Below are positions 47,277 through 57,888 of a stretch of DNA of 64,000 nt, in pieces. The position numbers and the translations under genes were made by a program. The number at the start of each line of letters is the position of its first letter. Positions within the stretch are counted from its first letter, which is position 1. Location of the stretch: the NCBI RefSeq assembly GCF_036013915.1, contig NZ_CP107899.1, positions 1,736,001 to 1,800,000 on the forward strand. Direction: 5' to 3'. This DNA comes from Streptomyces sp. NBC_00464 (GTDB lineage Bacteria; Actinomycetota; Actinomycetes; Streptomycetales; Streptomycetaceae). The notes under the pieces were generated by a model. That model did no database searches. It saw only the letters and a program-made list of their open reading frames with translations, and was not told the DNA's origin.

Positions 47277-50213
47277 TCAAGTGGGTGGGACGGGCGTCTC
47301 ACCATGTGAGCCGCTGAGCAGCGGGATCGAGCCGCCCGCCAGGACGGGCTGAGCAGCCGGACTGCCGGGCACCGGAAACGTGCCGCGGACCAGGGTGCGG
47401 CGCAGCCGATACTCGTCCAGCGGCCCGGAGAAGGCCATGCCCTGGCCGTGCGTACATCCCATGGCGCGCAGGGCGAGGACCTGTTCGGGGACGTCGACGC
47501 CGTCGGCCACGGACTGCATGCCGAGGTCGCAGGCGATCCGCAGCAGCCCGCTGGTGATCTTGTGCAGCCGGGCGGACTCGACGACGCCCTCGACCAGTCC
47601 GCGGTCCAGCTTCAGCACGTCGATGGGGAGCCGGCGCAGGGCGTTGATCGCGGCGTAACCGCTGCCGAAGCCGTCCAGCGCGATCCGTACGCCGAGGCGC
47701 CGCAGGGCGACCAGGCGCTGTTCGAGCTCGTCGAAGGAGACCCGCGGGTCGCTGTCGGCGACCTCGATCATCAGCGCCCCCGACGGCAGCCCGTACCGGG
47801 TGAGCAGCGCCTCCACGGAGCCGAACGGCGTCCCCTTGTCGAGCAGCCTGCGGGCGGAGAGCCGGACGGCGACGGAGACCTGGTGGCCGGCCCTGGCCCG
47901 GTCGGCGGCCTGCTCGACGGCCTCTTCGAGGAGCCAGCGGCCCAGCTCGGCGGTGCGGTCACTGTCCTCGGCCACGCGGAGGAACTCGGCGGGCGTGAAC
48001 AGGATGCCCTGGGCGGAGCGCCAGCGGGCCTGTGCGGCGACCGCGGCGACGGAGCCGCTGGCCAGATGGACCACGGGCTGGTGCAGCAGCGCGAACTCGC
48101 CGTCGCGCAGGGCGGTACGCAGCCGGGCCGCCAGCTCGGAGCGGCGCACCACCTCGGCCTGCATCTGCGGGGCGTACAACTCGACGCGGTCCTTGCCGCC
48201 GGCCTTGGCGCGGTACATGGCCAGGTCGGCGTTGCGCATGAGGTCGTTGGGGGTGATGCCGGGCTCGGCGAAGGCGACCCCGATGGAGGCGGTGACCCGG
48301 ACCTCTCCGGCGCCGATGCGGTAGGGCTGGGAGAGCGTGAGGCGCAGCCGGTCGGCGATCTCGTGGACCTGGTACTCGCGGGCGGCCTGGTCGCGGCTGC
48401 CGTCGCCGACGATGAGGGCGGCGAACTCGTCCCCGCCGAGGCGGGCCGCGGTGTCCCCCGCCCGGACGGACTCCGTCAGGCGGCGGGCGGCCTGGATCAG
48501 GAGCTCGTCGCCCGCCTGGTGGCCGAGCCGGTCGTTGGCCGCCTTGAAGCCGTCCAGGTCGATGAAGAGGACGGCGGTGCCCGCGTCACCCGCCCGGCGG
48601 CCGCCGAGTGCCCGGCGGACCCGGTCGGTGAAGAGCGCCCGGTTGGGCAGGTCGGTGAGCGGGTCGTGCTCCGCGTTGTGCTGCAACTGGGCCTGGAGGC
48701 GTACCCGTTCGGTCACGTCGCGGCTGTTGAGGATCAGACCGCCCTGGTGACGGTTGACGGTGGACTCGACGTTCAGCCATTCACCGGCGCCGGAGCGGAA
48801 GCGGCACTCGATGCGGGTGGTGGGTTCCTCACCCGGTGGGGCGGCGAGGAAGCGGCGCACCTCGTGGACGACCCCGCCGAGGTCCTCGGGATGGATGATC
48901 GAGGAGAGCTCGGCTCCGATGAGGTCGTCCGCCTCGCGTCCGTAGACCCCGGCGGCGGCAGGGCTGACGTAGCGGAGTATGCCGGTCGGGGCGGCGATCA
49001 TGATGACATCGCTGGAGCCCTGCACCAGGGAGCGGAAGTGGTTCTCCTTCTGGGCCAGTTCATGGGTGAGGGCGATGTTGTCGACGAGCATGATGCCCTG
49101 CCGGACGACCAGCGCGAGCACCACCGTGCACCCGGTGAAGACCACGACGCGGTCCACCCGGCGGCCCTCGATGACGTTGTAGAGGATGCCCAGGGTGCAG
49201 ACCGCCGCGGCGAGATACGGGGTCAGCGCGGCCAGTGATCCGGAGATGGGGCGGCTGGTGGTGCGGGGCGCGAGCCGCTGCCGGTCGGTGTCCTCCTCGT
49301 CCCGGGCGACACCCCAGGGGGCGTAGGCGAGGAGCAGCGATCCGGCGAACCAGCCGGCGTCGAGCAACTGGCCCGACTGATAGGTCTGCCGGAGCAGCGG
49401 CGAAGTGAACAGCGCGTCGCACAGGACGGTGAGGGCCAGCGCGGCGATGGCGGTGTTCACCGCGGCGCGGTTGACGCTGGAGCGCCGGAAGTGCAGCGCG
49501 AGCACCATGGAGACCAGCACGATGTCGAGCAGCGGATAGGCCAGCGAGAGTGCCGCGCGGGCCACGCTGGCACCCTCGACGTCCGCCAGGTGCGCGGTGT
49601 GGGCGAGAGCGAGGCTCCAGGAGAGCGTGAGGAGCGATCCGCCGATCAGCCAGGAGTCGAGAGCCAGACAGACCCAGCCGGCCCGGGTGACGGGGCGCTT
49701 GGCGAGGACGAGCAGTCCGACGATCGCGGGCGGCGCGAAGCAGAGGAAGAAGAGGTCGGCCAGGGAGGGGCTGGGTACCTGGACCCCTCGCACGAACTCG
49801 TACCAGCCCCATACTCCGTTGCCCGCCGCCGCCATCAGGGAGGAGAGCGAGAACAGCAGCCAGGCAGGCCGGAACCTGTTGTCCGCGGAGCGCGCGAACA
49901 GGAAGCAGGAGACGGCGGCGATCAGGGCGGCCGCGCTCAGGCCGAAGTCCCCCATGAACACCGCGAGTCGCTCCGCGCCCCAGCCCACGGCCCCGCCCAC
50001 GGCGTATCCCGCGCAGACGAGGCCGAGGAGGAGCCGGGGGACCATCGCGGGCGCCCGGTCCACGGCCGGCCGGCGGGCCAGGAATGCCCCGCGGGCGCTC
50101 GCCGGCGCGCTCACCGGGGTGCCCCCGACGGCGCCGGACGGCTGCGGCGCCGGCGCACCGGACGCGCCGTCGGCAGCCGTCGGCCGCCCTGCCGTGTCGG
50201 ATCGTTCGCCCAT
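47277..50213 (-). CDS. Membrane-anchored PAS-GGDEF-EAL cyclic-di-GMP protein with degenerate EAL
   Basis: A 978-residue protein with about ten N-terminal membrane helices (about 60-370), a PAS domain (about 395-510) and GGDEF (about 510-690). It has the active motif RLGGDEF (about 590) and the inhibitory I-site RAGD exactly five residues before GGDEF. The EAL domain (about 705-950) lacks key residues: the EAL motif reads AAQARW, LDD-FGTG reads LDGFGSG and AEGVE reads ADGVD. It is therefore probably a feedback-inhibited diguanylate cyclase with a non-catalytic EAL domain that may bind c-di-GMP or partners. Such proteins affect Streptomyces development. The ilvB promoter overlaps its 3' end. 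Confidence 0.88.
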   Translation of the reverse strand: MGERSDTAGRPTAADGASGAPAPQPSGAVGGTPVSAPASARGAFLARRPAVDRAPAMVPRLLLGLVCAGYAVGGAVGWGAERLAVFMGDFGLSAAALIAAVSCFLFARSADNRFRPAWLLFSLSSLMAAAGNGVWGWYEFVRGVQVPSPSLADLFFLCFAPPAIVGLLVLAKRPVTRAGWVCLALDSWLIGGSLLTLSWSLALAHTAHLADVEGASVARAALSLAYPLLDIVLVSMVLALHFRRSSVNRAAVNTAIAALALTVLCDALFTSPLLRQTYQSGQLLDAGWFAGSLLLAYAPWGVARDEEDTDRQRLAPRTTSRPISGSLAALTPYLAAAVCTLGILYNVIEGRRVDRVVVFTGCTVVLALVVRQGIMLVDNIALTHELAQKENHFRSLVQGSSDVIMIAAPTGILRYVSPAAAGVYGREADDLIGAELSSIIHPEDLGGVVHEVRRFLAAPPGEEPTTRIECRFRSGAGEWLNVESTVNRHQGGLILNSRDVTERVRLQAQLQHNAEHDPLTDLPNRALFTDRVRRALGGRRAGDAGTAVLFIDLDGFKAANDRLGHQAGDELLIQAARRLTESVRAGDTAARLGGDEFAALIVGDGSRDQAAREYQVHEIADRLRLTLSQPYRIGAGEVRVTASIGVAFAEPGITPNDLMRNADLAMYRAKAGGKDRVELYAPQMQAEVVRRSELAARLRTALRDGEFALLHQPVVHLASGSVAAVAAQARWRSAQGILFTPAEFLRVAEDSDRTAELGRWLLEEAVEQAADRARAGHQVSVAVRLSARRLLDKGTPFGSVEALLTRYGLPSGALMIEVADSDPRVSFDELEQRLVALRRLGVRIALDGFGSGYAAINALRRLPIDVLKLDRGLVEGVVESARLHKITSGLLRIACDLGMQSVADGVDVPEQVLALRAMGCTHGQGMAFSGPLDEYRLRRTLVRGTFPVPGSPAAQPVLAGGSIPLLSGSHGETPVPPT

Positions 50214-50398
50214 CGGCCGTACATCGCCCGTCGCCCCCTCGCGTGTGGCTTCCTCCCCGGCGCCGCCCCTTCCACGGCGCAGTCCCCCTTTCGGGACGAT
50301 ACACCAGACCCGTCACACAGGGACATAGTTCCTCTACTCTCCGTGACGACCTGCACAGTTGTGGGCACGGAGGGGAACGGGACGCGCTCGCAGCGTGT

Positions 50399-51361
50399 TC
50401 AGCCGGTGGTGCGCACGACGTTGTGCACCGGCTCTCCCGCGGCGAAACGGCTGAGCTGTCCGGCGAGCAGACGCTTCGCGCGCGGCTTGAACGCCGAGGT
50501 GCTCCCGCCGACATGCGGAGTGATGAGGACGTTCGGAGCATGCCAGAGGGAGTGGCCGGAAGGGAGCGGTTCCGGGTCGGTGACGTCGAGGGCGGCATGC
50601 AGTCGGCCGGACTCGAGTTCGGCCAACAGGGCCTTGGTGTCGACGACACCGCCGCGGGCCACGTTCACCAGCAGCGCCCCGTCCGGCATCGCGGCGAGGA
50701 AGTCCGCGCCGACCAGCCCCTGCGTGGACGGGTTCAGCGGGGTGGACAGAATGACGATGTCGGCCTCGGGCAACAGGGCGGGCAGGTCGTCGAGCGTGTG
50801 TACGGGCCCGCGTGCGGTTGTCCGTGCAGAGCGCGCGACGCGCGCCACCCGCGCACACTCGAAGGGTGCGAGCCGGTCCTCGATGGCCGAGCCGATCGAT
50901 CCGTACCCGACGATCAGCACGGACTTGTCGGCGAGCGCCGGGTAGAAGCCGGACCGCCACTCCTCCTTGTCCTGGCCGTGCACGAATCCGGGGAACCCGC
51001 GCAGCGAGGCGAGGATCAGCGCGAGGGTGAGCTCGGCGGTGGAGGCCTCGTGGACCCCCTTGGCGTTGCACAGCCGTACGCCCGCGGGCAACAGACCGAG
51101 GCCGGGCTCCACATGGTCGATGCCCGCGGAGAGCGTCTGCACGACCTGGACGCCGCCCATGTCGCGCAACGGACGGACCGCGACCGCCGGTCCCTTCATG
51201 TAGGGAACGACGTAGAAGGCGCACTGCGCGGGGTCGGCGGGGAAGTCCTGCCCGCCGTCCCAGAAGCGGTAGTTGAGACCCTCGGGGAGCCCCTCGATCT
51301 CATCGGCCTCGAAGGGCAGCCATACGTCGGGAACATCGGCGGAGTGCATGGTGGAAGTCAT
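50399..51361 (-). CDS. D-isomer specific 2-hydroxyacid dehydrogenase
   Basis: A 320-residue NAD(P) oxidoreductase with IVGYGSIGSAIEDRL (Rossmann motif), NVARGGVVDTKAL (Arg), DPEPLPSGH (Glu) and ITPHVGGST (His), the usual catalytic triad. The substrate is not evident; glyoxylate/hydroxypyruvate or phosphonate-like 2-oxoacids are possible. It diverges from the aldo/keto reductase gene. The start at ATG 51361 lacks a clear ribosome site. Confidence 0.85.
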   Translation of the reverse strand: MTSTMHSADVPDVWLPFEADEIEGLPEGLNYRFWDGGQDFPADPAQCAFYVVPYMKGPAVAVRPLRDMGGVQVVQTLSAGIDHVEPGLGLLPAGVRLCNAKGVHEASTAELTLALILASLRGFPGFVHGQDKEEWRSGFYPALADKSVLIVGYGSIGSAIEDRLAPFECARVARVARSARTTARGPVHTLDDLPALLPEADIVILSTPLNPSTQGLVGADFLAAMPDGALLVNVARGGVVDTKALLAELESGRLHAALDVTDPEPLPSGHSLWHAPNVLITPHVGGSTSAFKPRAKRLLAGQLSRFAAGEPVHNVVRTTG

Positions 51362-51438
51362 GGTCAGGAGGCTATGCGAAGCCCGGCGGGACGCAGAGGT
51401 TAGCTTGGGGGGTGCGGTGCGAGGGAGGGTTCGGGGAG

Positions 51439-52431
51439 TTGGAGCGCAGAAGTCTGGGTGCGGCGGCGCTCGCCGTGGGTGCGGTCGGTCTCGGCTGCAT
51501 GCCGATGAGCTGGGCGTACAGCGCCTCGCACCGGCGTGGGGACGAGGCGTTGCGCGCGGTGCACGCGGCGTTGGACGCGGGTGTCGACCTGCTCGACACG
51601 GCCGACATGTACGGGCCGTTCACCAATGAGCTGCTGGTGGGACGGGCGCTGAAGGGGCGCCGCGAGCAGGCCTTCGTCTCCACCAAGTGCGGGCTGCTGG
51701 TGGGCGACCAGCACATCGTGGCCAACGGCCGGCCCGGCTACGTACGCCGGGCCTGCGACGCCTCGCTGCGGCGCCTGCAGACGGACGTGATCGATCTGTA
51801 CCAGCTCCACCGGGCCGACCCCGAGGTGCCCGTCGAGGAGACCTGGGGCGCGATGGCGGAGCTGGTGAACGCGGGCAAGGTGCGGGCCCTCGGGCTGTGC
51901 GCGGTCGGTGCCAGGGCCGGGCGCCGGCGCGGAGCGCGTATGCACGACGAAACGATCCGGCAGCTGGAGCGGGTCCAGCAGGTCTTTCCCGTGAGCGCGG
52001 TGCAGGCGGAACTCTCGGTGTGGTCCCCGCAGGCACTGGAGGCGCTCCTTCCGTGGTGTGCGGCGCGCGGGGTCGGGGTACTGGCCGCGATGCCGCTGGG
52101 CAGCGGATATCTGACGGGGACGCTCACACCGGGGCAGGGTTTCGAGCCGGAGGATCTGCGGGCCAGGCATCCGCGGTTCACCGCCGAGATGATGGCCGCG
52201 AACCAGCCGGTGGTGGTGGGGCTGCGTCGGGTCGCGGAACGGTACGGGGCGACGCCGGCACAGGTGGCGCTGGCCTGGGTGCTGCGGCAGGGCCCCCAGG
52301 TGGTTCCGGTGCCGGGGACCAAGCACGAGCGGTGGGCCGTCGAGAACGCGGGGGCGGCCGGGCTGACGCTGACGGCGCAGGACCTCGACGAGATCGAACG
52401 GCTGCCGGCGGCGCGGGAGTCGTGGGACTGA
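51439..52431 (+). CDS. Aldo/keto reductase
   Basis: A 330-residue NADPH oxidoreductase from TTG 51439, with GGGAGGG nine bases upstream; a GTG at 51412 is less likely because family members begin near ERRSLGxxxLxVxxxGLGCM. The catalytic tetrad is visible: Asp in DLLDTADMYG, Tyr in the same motif, Lys in VSTKCG, His in YQLHRAD. The C-terminus VVPVPGTKHERWAVENAGA binds the cofactor. Substrate unknown. Confidence 0.87.
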   Translation: MERRSLGAAALAVGAVGLGCMPMSWAYSASHRRGDEALRAVHAALDAGVDLLDTADMYGPFTNELLVGRALKGRREQAFVSTKCGLLVGDQHIVANGRPGYVRRACDASLRRLQTDVIDLYQLHRADPEVPVEETWGAMAELVNAGKVRALGLCAVGARAGRRRGARMHDETIRQLERVQQVFPVSAVQAELSVWSPQALEALLPWCAARGVGVLAAMPLGSGYLTGTLTPGQGFEPEDLRARHPRFTAEMMAANQPVVVGLRRVAERYGATPAQVALAWVLRQGPQVVPVPGTKHERWAVENAGAAGLTLTAQDLDEIERLPAARESWD

Positions 52432-52560
52432 GCGCCGGTACCCGGCCGTTGGCGGGTGAAGTCCGATCGCCGAGCGAGAAAGTCCGCGGGCTTCGGGAAC
52501 CCTGGGCGCGGCTGCGGTGTAAGAAACAGTGGACAGGCGGTCGTCGAAGGGGTCGGTGCT

Positions 52561-53841
52561 GTGCGCGGTGCGAGGTTCGGATCAGTGCGGGAACCGGTGG
52601 GGCGTCGCGCGACGCCCCACGGGAGTGGTCACGGCGCGCGGCGGGGTGCGGTGGCCGTGCTGGCGGCCGGCGCCCTGATGTTCGGCGCGGGGTGTTCCTC
52701 GCAGGAGGGGGTCGAGAGCACGGCGGGCCAGGGCATGAGCTCACCGGCCGGATCGTCCGCGCCCCCGTCGAGCCGGGCGGCATCCCCGTCCCCGTCGCCG
52801 TCGGCCTCGCGCCCTCCGGCCGATCTGCCGCCCGCGAAGGGCTCGGCGAAGGTGGTGTCGACCCTCACGGAGGGCCTGGACTCGCCCTGGGGTCTCGCGG
52901 AGCTGCCGGACGGCGATCTGCTGGTCTCCTCGCGCGACAAGGGGACGATCACCCGGATCAACGCGAAGAGCGGGAAGAAGACGCTGCTGGGCACCGTCCC
53001 GGGGGTGGCACCGGCCGGCGAGGGCGGGCTGCTGGGCCTCGCCGTCTCCCCCGACTACGGCACGGACCATCTGGTGTACGCGTACTTCACCACCGCTTCG
53101 GACAACCGCATCGCCCGCATGCTCTACGACGAGGACGGGACGACCCCCGGTCAGCTGCTGGGCGCCCCGGACACGATTCTGCGGGGCATCCCGAAGGGGG
53201 CCATCCACAACGGCGGCCGGATCGCCTTCGGCCCGGACCGCATGCTGTACGCGGGCACCGGTGAGACGGGGGACGACGGTCGCGCACAGGACAAGGAGTC
53301 ACTGGCAGGCAAGATCCTGCGGATGACCCCGGACGGTGAGCCGCTGCACGGCAATCCGCAGGCCGACTCCGTGGTGTATTCGTACGGTCACCGCAATGTG
53401 CAGGGTCTGGCGTGGGACGGCCACAAGCAGCTGTGGGCGGCGGAATTCGGCCAGGACACCTGGGACGAACTGAACCGGATCGTGCCGGGCGGGAACTACG
53501 GCTGGCCCGAGGCCGAGGGCAAGGCGGGCAAGGCCGGATTCATCGACCCCGTGGCACAGTGGAAGACGTCCGAGGCGTCCCCGAGCGGTATCGCCTTCGC
53601 CAAGGGTTCGATCTGGATGGCCGGTCTGCGGGGTGAGCGGCTCTGGCGGATTCCGCTGTCCGGTACGGCTGACAAGGAACCGCTGGCGGCACCCCAGTCG
53701 TTCCTGGGAGGGAAGTACGGCCGTCTGCGCACCGTGCTCGCGGCGGGCGGCAACAGGCTCTGGATCGTGACGAGCGAGACGGACAGCCGCGGCACCCCGA
53801 AGCCGGGAGACGACAGGATCCTGGTGGCCGAGGTGCGTTAG
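52561..53841 (+). CDS. Lipoprotein glucose/sorbosone dehydrogenase-like beta-propeller (PQQ GSDH family)
   Basis: A 426-residue protein from GTG 52561 (AAGGGG eight bases upstream). A lipobox LMFGAGC (Cys about 47) indicates a membrane-anchored lipoprotein, followed by a Ser/Pro linker. The propeller has LTEGLDSPWGLAELPDGDLLVSSRD, EGGLLGLAVSPDYGTDHLVYAYFT, IPKGAIHNGGRIAFGPDRMLYAGTGETGD, SYGHRNVQGLAWD and EFGQDTWDELNRI, the usual sugar dehydrogenase motifs. Soluble homologues use PQQ, but many actinobacterial members have unproven substrates. It is the only gene of its strand group here. Confidence 0.88.
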   Translation: MRGARFGSVREPVGRRATPHGSGHGARRGAVAVLAAGALMFGAGCSSQEGVESTAGQGMSSPAGSSAPPSSRAASPSPSPSASRPPADLPPAKGSAKVVSTLTEGLDSPWGLAELPDGDLLVSSRDKGTITRINAKSGKKTLLGTVPGVAPAGEGGLLGLAVSPDYGTDHLVYAYFTTASDNRIARMLYDEDGTTPGQLLGAPDTILRGIPKGAIHNGGRIAFGPDRMLYAGTGETGDDGRAQDKESLAGKILRMTPDGEPLHGNPQADSVVYSYGHRNVQGLAWDGHKQLWAAEFGQDTWDELNRIVPGGNYGWPEAEGKAGKAGFIDPVAQWKTSEASPSGIAFAKGSIWMAGLRGERLWRIPLSGTADKEPLAAPQSFLGGKYGRLRTVLAAGGNRLWIVTSETDSRGTPKPGDDRILVAEVR

Positions 53842-53886
53842 GGCCTTGCGGCCGGTGGCTACAGCAGGCGGAAGGGTGCGCGGCCC

Positions 53887-54168
53887 GTGTTCAATTTCTT
53901 CGAGGAACTCTTCGCCCCCGGTCGCAAGCACACCGCCGAGGAGCAGAAGCGGCTGGAGCTGACCCGGGTGGATCTCGGCATCGGTGACCCCGCGCGCGGC
54001 CCCATCGACCTGACCTCGGGCAAGGTCGTCGTCCGCCGCCGTGACGAGGACGGGGACGGGGACCCCGGTGAGACGGACGGGGACCGCGGCGACCCGGACG
54101 GCGGCGATGCGGACGGCGGCGGATCCGGAGGCGACGGGGGCGGTGGGGCCGACGGGGGCGACGCCTGA
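53887..54168 (+). CDS. DUF6191-type small protein
   Basis: A 93-residue protein starting MFNFFEELFAPGRKHTAEEQKRLELTRVDLG; the middle DPARGPIDLTSGKVVVRR is a conserved block I associate with DUF6191. The last 40 residues are Gly/Asp repeats (DGDGDPGETDGD...). GTG 53887 follows GGAAGGG with an 11-base spacing. Function unknown; the charged tail suggests a flexible cytoplasmic protein. Confidence 0.7.
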   Translation: MFNFFEELFAPGRKHTAEEQKRLELTRVDLGIGDPARGPIDLTSGKVVVRRRDEDGDGDPGETDGDRGDPDGGDADGGGSGGDGGGGADGGDA

Positions 54169-54224
54169 TGCCGCCCGCGTCGCCGTGACGCGCGCCCCGG
54201 GCCCGGTCTCCGGTACGACACGGT

Positions 54225-57200
54225 CTACGACCCCTTCGGCTCCCGGTACAGCCGCAGCCGGTGGGCGAGTGCGGCCGCCTCGCCGCGGCCGGTGACGCCG
54301 AGCTTGGCCAGGATGTTGGAGACGTGCACGCTCGCGGTCTTGGGCGAGATGTAGAGCTCCTCGGCGATCCTGCGGTTGGTGTGGCCGGCCGCCACGAGGC
54401 GGTGCACGTCCTGCTCGCGCGGGGTCAGCCCGAAGGACTCCACCGCGGCGGCTGCCGCGGCCCTGAGCTGATCCTCCGAGTGGTCCTGGCCGCCCTGCTC
54501 GTCGCCGTGGTCCGGGACGGTCACGGCGACCGGAATCGCGTCGCCGAAGGCCCCTGCGGAGCCGTGAGCGGCGTCCGGATCGGTGAGGGTGATGCGGGCG
54601 CGGCCTGCCAGCAGCTCGATGGTCTCGGTCAGCGGGCGCGCCCCGAGGCTCCGGGCGGTGCCGTGGGCGTCGCGCAGCAGCACGGTGGCCGCGGTCCGGT
54701 CGCCGGAGGCGATGAGCAGCGCCTCGGCCCAGCGGTGGCGGATCTGCGCCAGTTCGTACGGGCGGTGCAGCGGCATGAATGCCTGGGCGGCGCGGGACCA
54801 GTGCTCCGGGGTGTCGAGGCCTTCGGCCCGGGCCAGTTCGGCGTCGATCAGCACACCGTAGGCGGCCCATACGGGGACGAGCGCCGGCAGCCGCTTGAGG
54901 TGGCTCCGCACGAGGGCGAGGATGCCAGGCCGGCCCGGTTCGGTGGCCGGCAGTCCCCGGGCGTCGGCCTCGGCAGCCGCGACGACGTGCAGCAGCGGGA
55001 AGGCGTACCGCTGGGTGCCGGTCGGGAAGCCCTCGGCCGCCTGGGCCTCGAAGGCCGCCCGCGCCTCGGGGAGGTTCCCCTGCTGCACGGCGATGGTGAT
55101 GGTGTGGCGGACGATGTTGATGACGTGCTGCGGCTGCGGGTCGCTGGAGCCGAAGCCCCTTCTCGTCAGCGCCAGTTGCCGTTCCGCCTCGGCGATGTCC
55201 CCGCGCGCCAGGGCCACTTCGGTGCGGCGTGCGGCTACCAGCGCCTGGGGCTTGCGGGACAGCGCCTTGCGGGCGGCGGCCTCCGTGGTGGCAAGGGACT
55301 CGTCCCAGCGGCCGAGGGAGAACAGCGACATCGCCTGGTTGGTACGGGCCCAGGCCTCCATGTCCGCGACACCGTGGCTGTGACAGCCCTCGATGCCGTG
55401 GTCGGCGGCGGCCACCGCGTCCAGCGAGCGGCCCATGGCTTCGAGGGTGGAGGGCAGGTTGATGCCGGCACGCCCCATGATGCCGACGAGACCCAGCTCA
55501 TCGGCCCGGTCGCGGACGGCGTACATCTCCGCGATGCCCTCGTCGACGGCTCCGGCGTCGGCGTTCAGCCAGCCGCGGGTCAGCCGCGCGTGCAGCTCGA
55601 TGTACTCGTCGCCGACCAGCCGGGCGTACTCCACGGCCCGGTCGGCGGCGGCAAGCGTCTCGGCGCCGGGCCGGTGCAGGGCGCCCCAGCCGGCCACGCT
55701 CGTCAGAACGTCCGCGTGCACTGCGGACGGGGGCAGACCGCGGACCAGTTCCTCGGCCGTGGCCAGTTCGTCCCAGCCGTCGCCCCGGGTGAGGTCCTGG
55801 ACCAGACGGGAGCGCTGGACCCAGAACCAGGCGGCGCGCAGGGCGTCGTCCTCGCCCTCCAGGACGCGCAGGGCCTTCTTGCAGAGAGTGAGGGCCCGTT
55901 CGCGCTCGCCGCCGAAGCGGGCGGCCACGGTGGCTTCGGCCATCAGATCGAGATGTCTCAGCGGGGTGGAGCCGTCACGGCCGCAGGCCGGATAGACCTC
56001 GGCGTAGTCGATGGGGCGCAGCGTACCGCGTATCGCCTCGGGAACGTCGTCCCACAGTTCCATCGCCCGCTCCAGCAGCCTCAGTTGCTCGGCGTAGGCG
56101 TTGCGGTGGCGGGCCTCCACCGAGGCCTTCAGTACGGCGGGCAGCGCCTTGGCCGGGTCGTGCGCCCCGTACCAGTAGCTGGCCAGGCGCGTGGCGCGCT
56201 CGCCGTCGCGGACGAGGGCGGGGTCGGCCTCCAGGGCCTGGGCGTAGCGGCGGTTGAGCCGGGAGCGTTCGCCCGGGAGCAGGTCGTCGCTGACGGCTTC
56301 GCGGACCAGGGAGTGCCGGAAGCGGTAGCCGTTGCCCTCCGGGGTGGTGAGCAGCAGATTGGCGCCGACGGCTCCGCGCAGGGCTTCGATGAGCTCGTCC
56401 TCGGCGAGGCCGGCTACGGCGGCCAGCAGTTCGTACTCGACGGTGGAACCGCCCTCGGCGACGATGCGGGCGACTCTCTGGGCGTCGTCGGAGAGCGCCT
56501 CGACACGGACGAGGAGGAGGTCGCGCAGGGAACCGGGCAGCCCGGCCCCGTCGCCGCACTCCAGGCTGCAGGCGAGCTCCTCGACGAAGAAGGCGTTGCC
56601 GTCGGAACGCTCGAATATCTCGTCCACCAGGGCGGGTTCGGGGGTGCCCGCGAGAATGCCGGTGAGCTGGCGGCGGACCTCGGCCCGGCTGAACCGGGAG
56701 AGCTCGATGCGGCGCACGGTACGCAGCCGGTCCAGTTCGGCCAGCAGGGGGCGCAGCGGGTGGCGGCGGTGGATGTCGTCGGCCCGGTAGGTGCCGATCA
56801 CGACGAGGCGGCCGCTGCGCAGCGTACGGAAGAGGTAGGCGAGCAGGTGCCGGGTCGAGGAGTCGGCCCAGTGCAGGTCCTCCAGGACGAGCACGACGGC
56901 GCGGTCCGCGGAGATGCGCTCCAGGAGTCTGGCGGTGAGCTCGAAGAGACGGGCGGTGCCGTGCTCGTCGGCCGCGTCCCGGCCTGCCTCACCGAGCTCC
57001 GGAAGGAGCCGGGCCAGTTCGCCCTCCTGGCCCGCGCAGGCGGCGGCCATCTCCTCGGGCAGGGTGCGGCGCAGGGCGCGCAGGGCGGTGGAGAAGGGGG
57101 CGTACGGCAGGCCGTCGGCTCCGATCTCGACGCAGCCGCCGACGGCGACGACGGCCTCGCGGCGGACCGCAACCGCGAGGAACTCCTCGACCAGGCGGGT

Positions 57201-57365
57201 CTTGCCCACGCCCGCCTCGCCGCCGACGAGCAGCGCCTGCGGCTCGCCGCCACCGCCGGCCGGGGCGGTGGTGGCGGCGGCGAGCGCGTCGGTGAGCGCG
57301 CCGAGTTCACGTGCGCGGCCGACGAACACGGGACTGACTGACCTGGTCTCCACGTCGCCGAGCAT
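54225..57365 (-). CDS. Large ATP-binding LuxR-family (LAL/MalT-like) regulator
   Basis: From ATG 57365 the protein has 1046 residues; a GTG at 57410 would add 15. An N-terminal AAA/STAND ATPase has Walker A GGEAGVGKTRL (about 50-60) and Walker B VLVLEDLHWAD. A long helical TPR-like sensor follows, and a C-terminal LuxR helix-turn-helix with FGLTPREQDVHRLVAAGHTNRRIAEELYISPKTASVHVSNILAKLGV. Such regulators act as activators after ligand and ATP binding. Nothing nearby identifies its target. Confidence 0.92.
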   Translation of the reverse strand: MLGDVETRSVSPVFVGRARELGALTDALAAATTAPAGGGGEPQALLVGGEAGVGKTRLVEEFLAVAVRREAVVAVGGCVEIGADGLPYAPFSTALRALRRTLPEEMAAACAGQEGELARLLPELGEAGRDAADEHGTARLFELTARLLERISADRAVVLVLEDLHWADSSTRHLLAYLFRTLRSGRLVVIGTYRADDIHRRHPLRPLLAELDRLRTVRRIELSRFSRAEVRRQLTGILAGTPEPALVDEIFERSDGNAFFVEELACSLECGDGAGLPGSLRDLLLVRVEALSDDAQRVARIVAEGGSTVEYELLAAVAGLAEDELIEALRGAVGANLLLTTPEGNGYRFRHSLVREAVSDDLLPGERSRLNRRYAQALEADPALVRDGERATRLASYWYGAHDPAKALPAVLKASVEARHRNAYAEQLRLLERAMELWDDVPEAIRGTLRPIDYAEVYPACGRDGSTPLRHLDLMAEATVAARFGGERERALTLCKKALRVLEGEDDALRAAWFWVQRSRLVQDLTRGDGWDELATAEELVRGLPPSAVHADVLTSVAGWGALHRPGAETLAAADRAVEYARLVGDEYIELHARLTRGWLNADAGAVDEGIAEMYAVRDRADELGLVGIMGRAGINLPSTLEAMGRSLDAVAAADHGIEGCHSHGVADMEAWARTNQAMSLFSLGRWDESLATTEAAARKALSRKPQALVAARRTEVALARGDIAEAERQLALTRRGFGSSDPQPQHVINIVRHTITIAVQQGNLPEARAAFEAQAAEGFPTGTQRYAFPLLHVVAAAEADARGLPATEPGRPGILALVRSHLKRLPALVPVWAAYGVLIDAELARAEGLDTPEHWSRAAQAFMPLHRPYELAQIRHRWAEALLIASGDRTAATVLLRDAHGTARSLGARPLTETIELLAGRARITLTDPDAAHGSAGAFGDAIPVAVTVPDHGDEQGGQDHSEDQLRAAAAAAVESFGLTPREQDVHRLVAAGHTNRRIAEELYISPKTASVHVSNILAKLGVTGRGEAAALAHRLRLYREPKGS

Positions 57366-57422
57366 CGCACACGGGTCCGACAGCGCGGAGCCGGGAAGCC
57401 GGACAGGCACGGTCGTCCGGCC

Positions 57423-57602
57423 TTACGCGGCGTGCGCGAACCGTTCCCGGTCCCTGTTCGCGCTCACCGTCCTCTCGCGTTCCTGGCGTGCGGAGATGCG
57501 CGCCGCCTTGCCGGCGCGGCGGGCCTCCCGGACGAGCCGCTCGTTGTCGGCGCGGCGGACGAGTTCGGCTGCCATGATCTTGTGGAGTTCCAGCTCGTAC
57601 AT
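57423..57602 (-). CDS. Small charged helical protein, 59 residues
   Basis: MYELELHKIMAAELVRRADN... starts at ATG 57602 with AGGGGG seven bases upstream. It is almost entirely charged helix (RRADNERLVREARRAGKAARI). The frame extends upstream but lacks such a site. I recall similar small proteins in Streptomyces but know no function. It lies just upstream of the LuxR gene on the same strand and may be co-transcribed. Confidence 0.7.
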   Translation of the reverse strand: MYELELHKIMAAELVRRADNERLVREARRAGKAARISARQERERTVSANRDRERFAHAA

Positions 57603-57888
57603 GTGATTCCCCCTGAGGACGGGCCCGTTGGGCCTCGGTGGCGGCAGTGCTTCTGCCGTGCCACCACTGTCGTCCCCCAGGGGGTGGTGCCGCATCGGGC
57701 GAGTTCCGCATCTGTGGCGGCCGGGGGCCTTAGGGAGGGACTTACGCCACCGCACGGACCCGGCCGGGGCGCCCCGCGCGTGCCTTAGGCCACGCCGCGG
57801 GGTGACGTACGGGAGGAACCGTGACCTCCGCAGGCGGACAGCCCCGGATCGAGTCCGTGCCGTCCAACCGCCGTCTGCCGTGCGGCGC

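Noticed and set aside
50214..50398. BldD box upstream of the GGDEF gene
   Set aside because: I looked for TNAC-N5-GTNA and found only partial matches.
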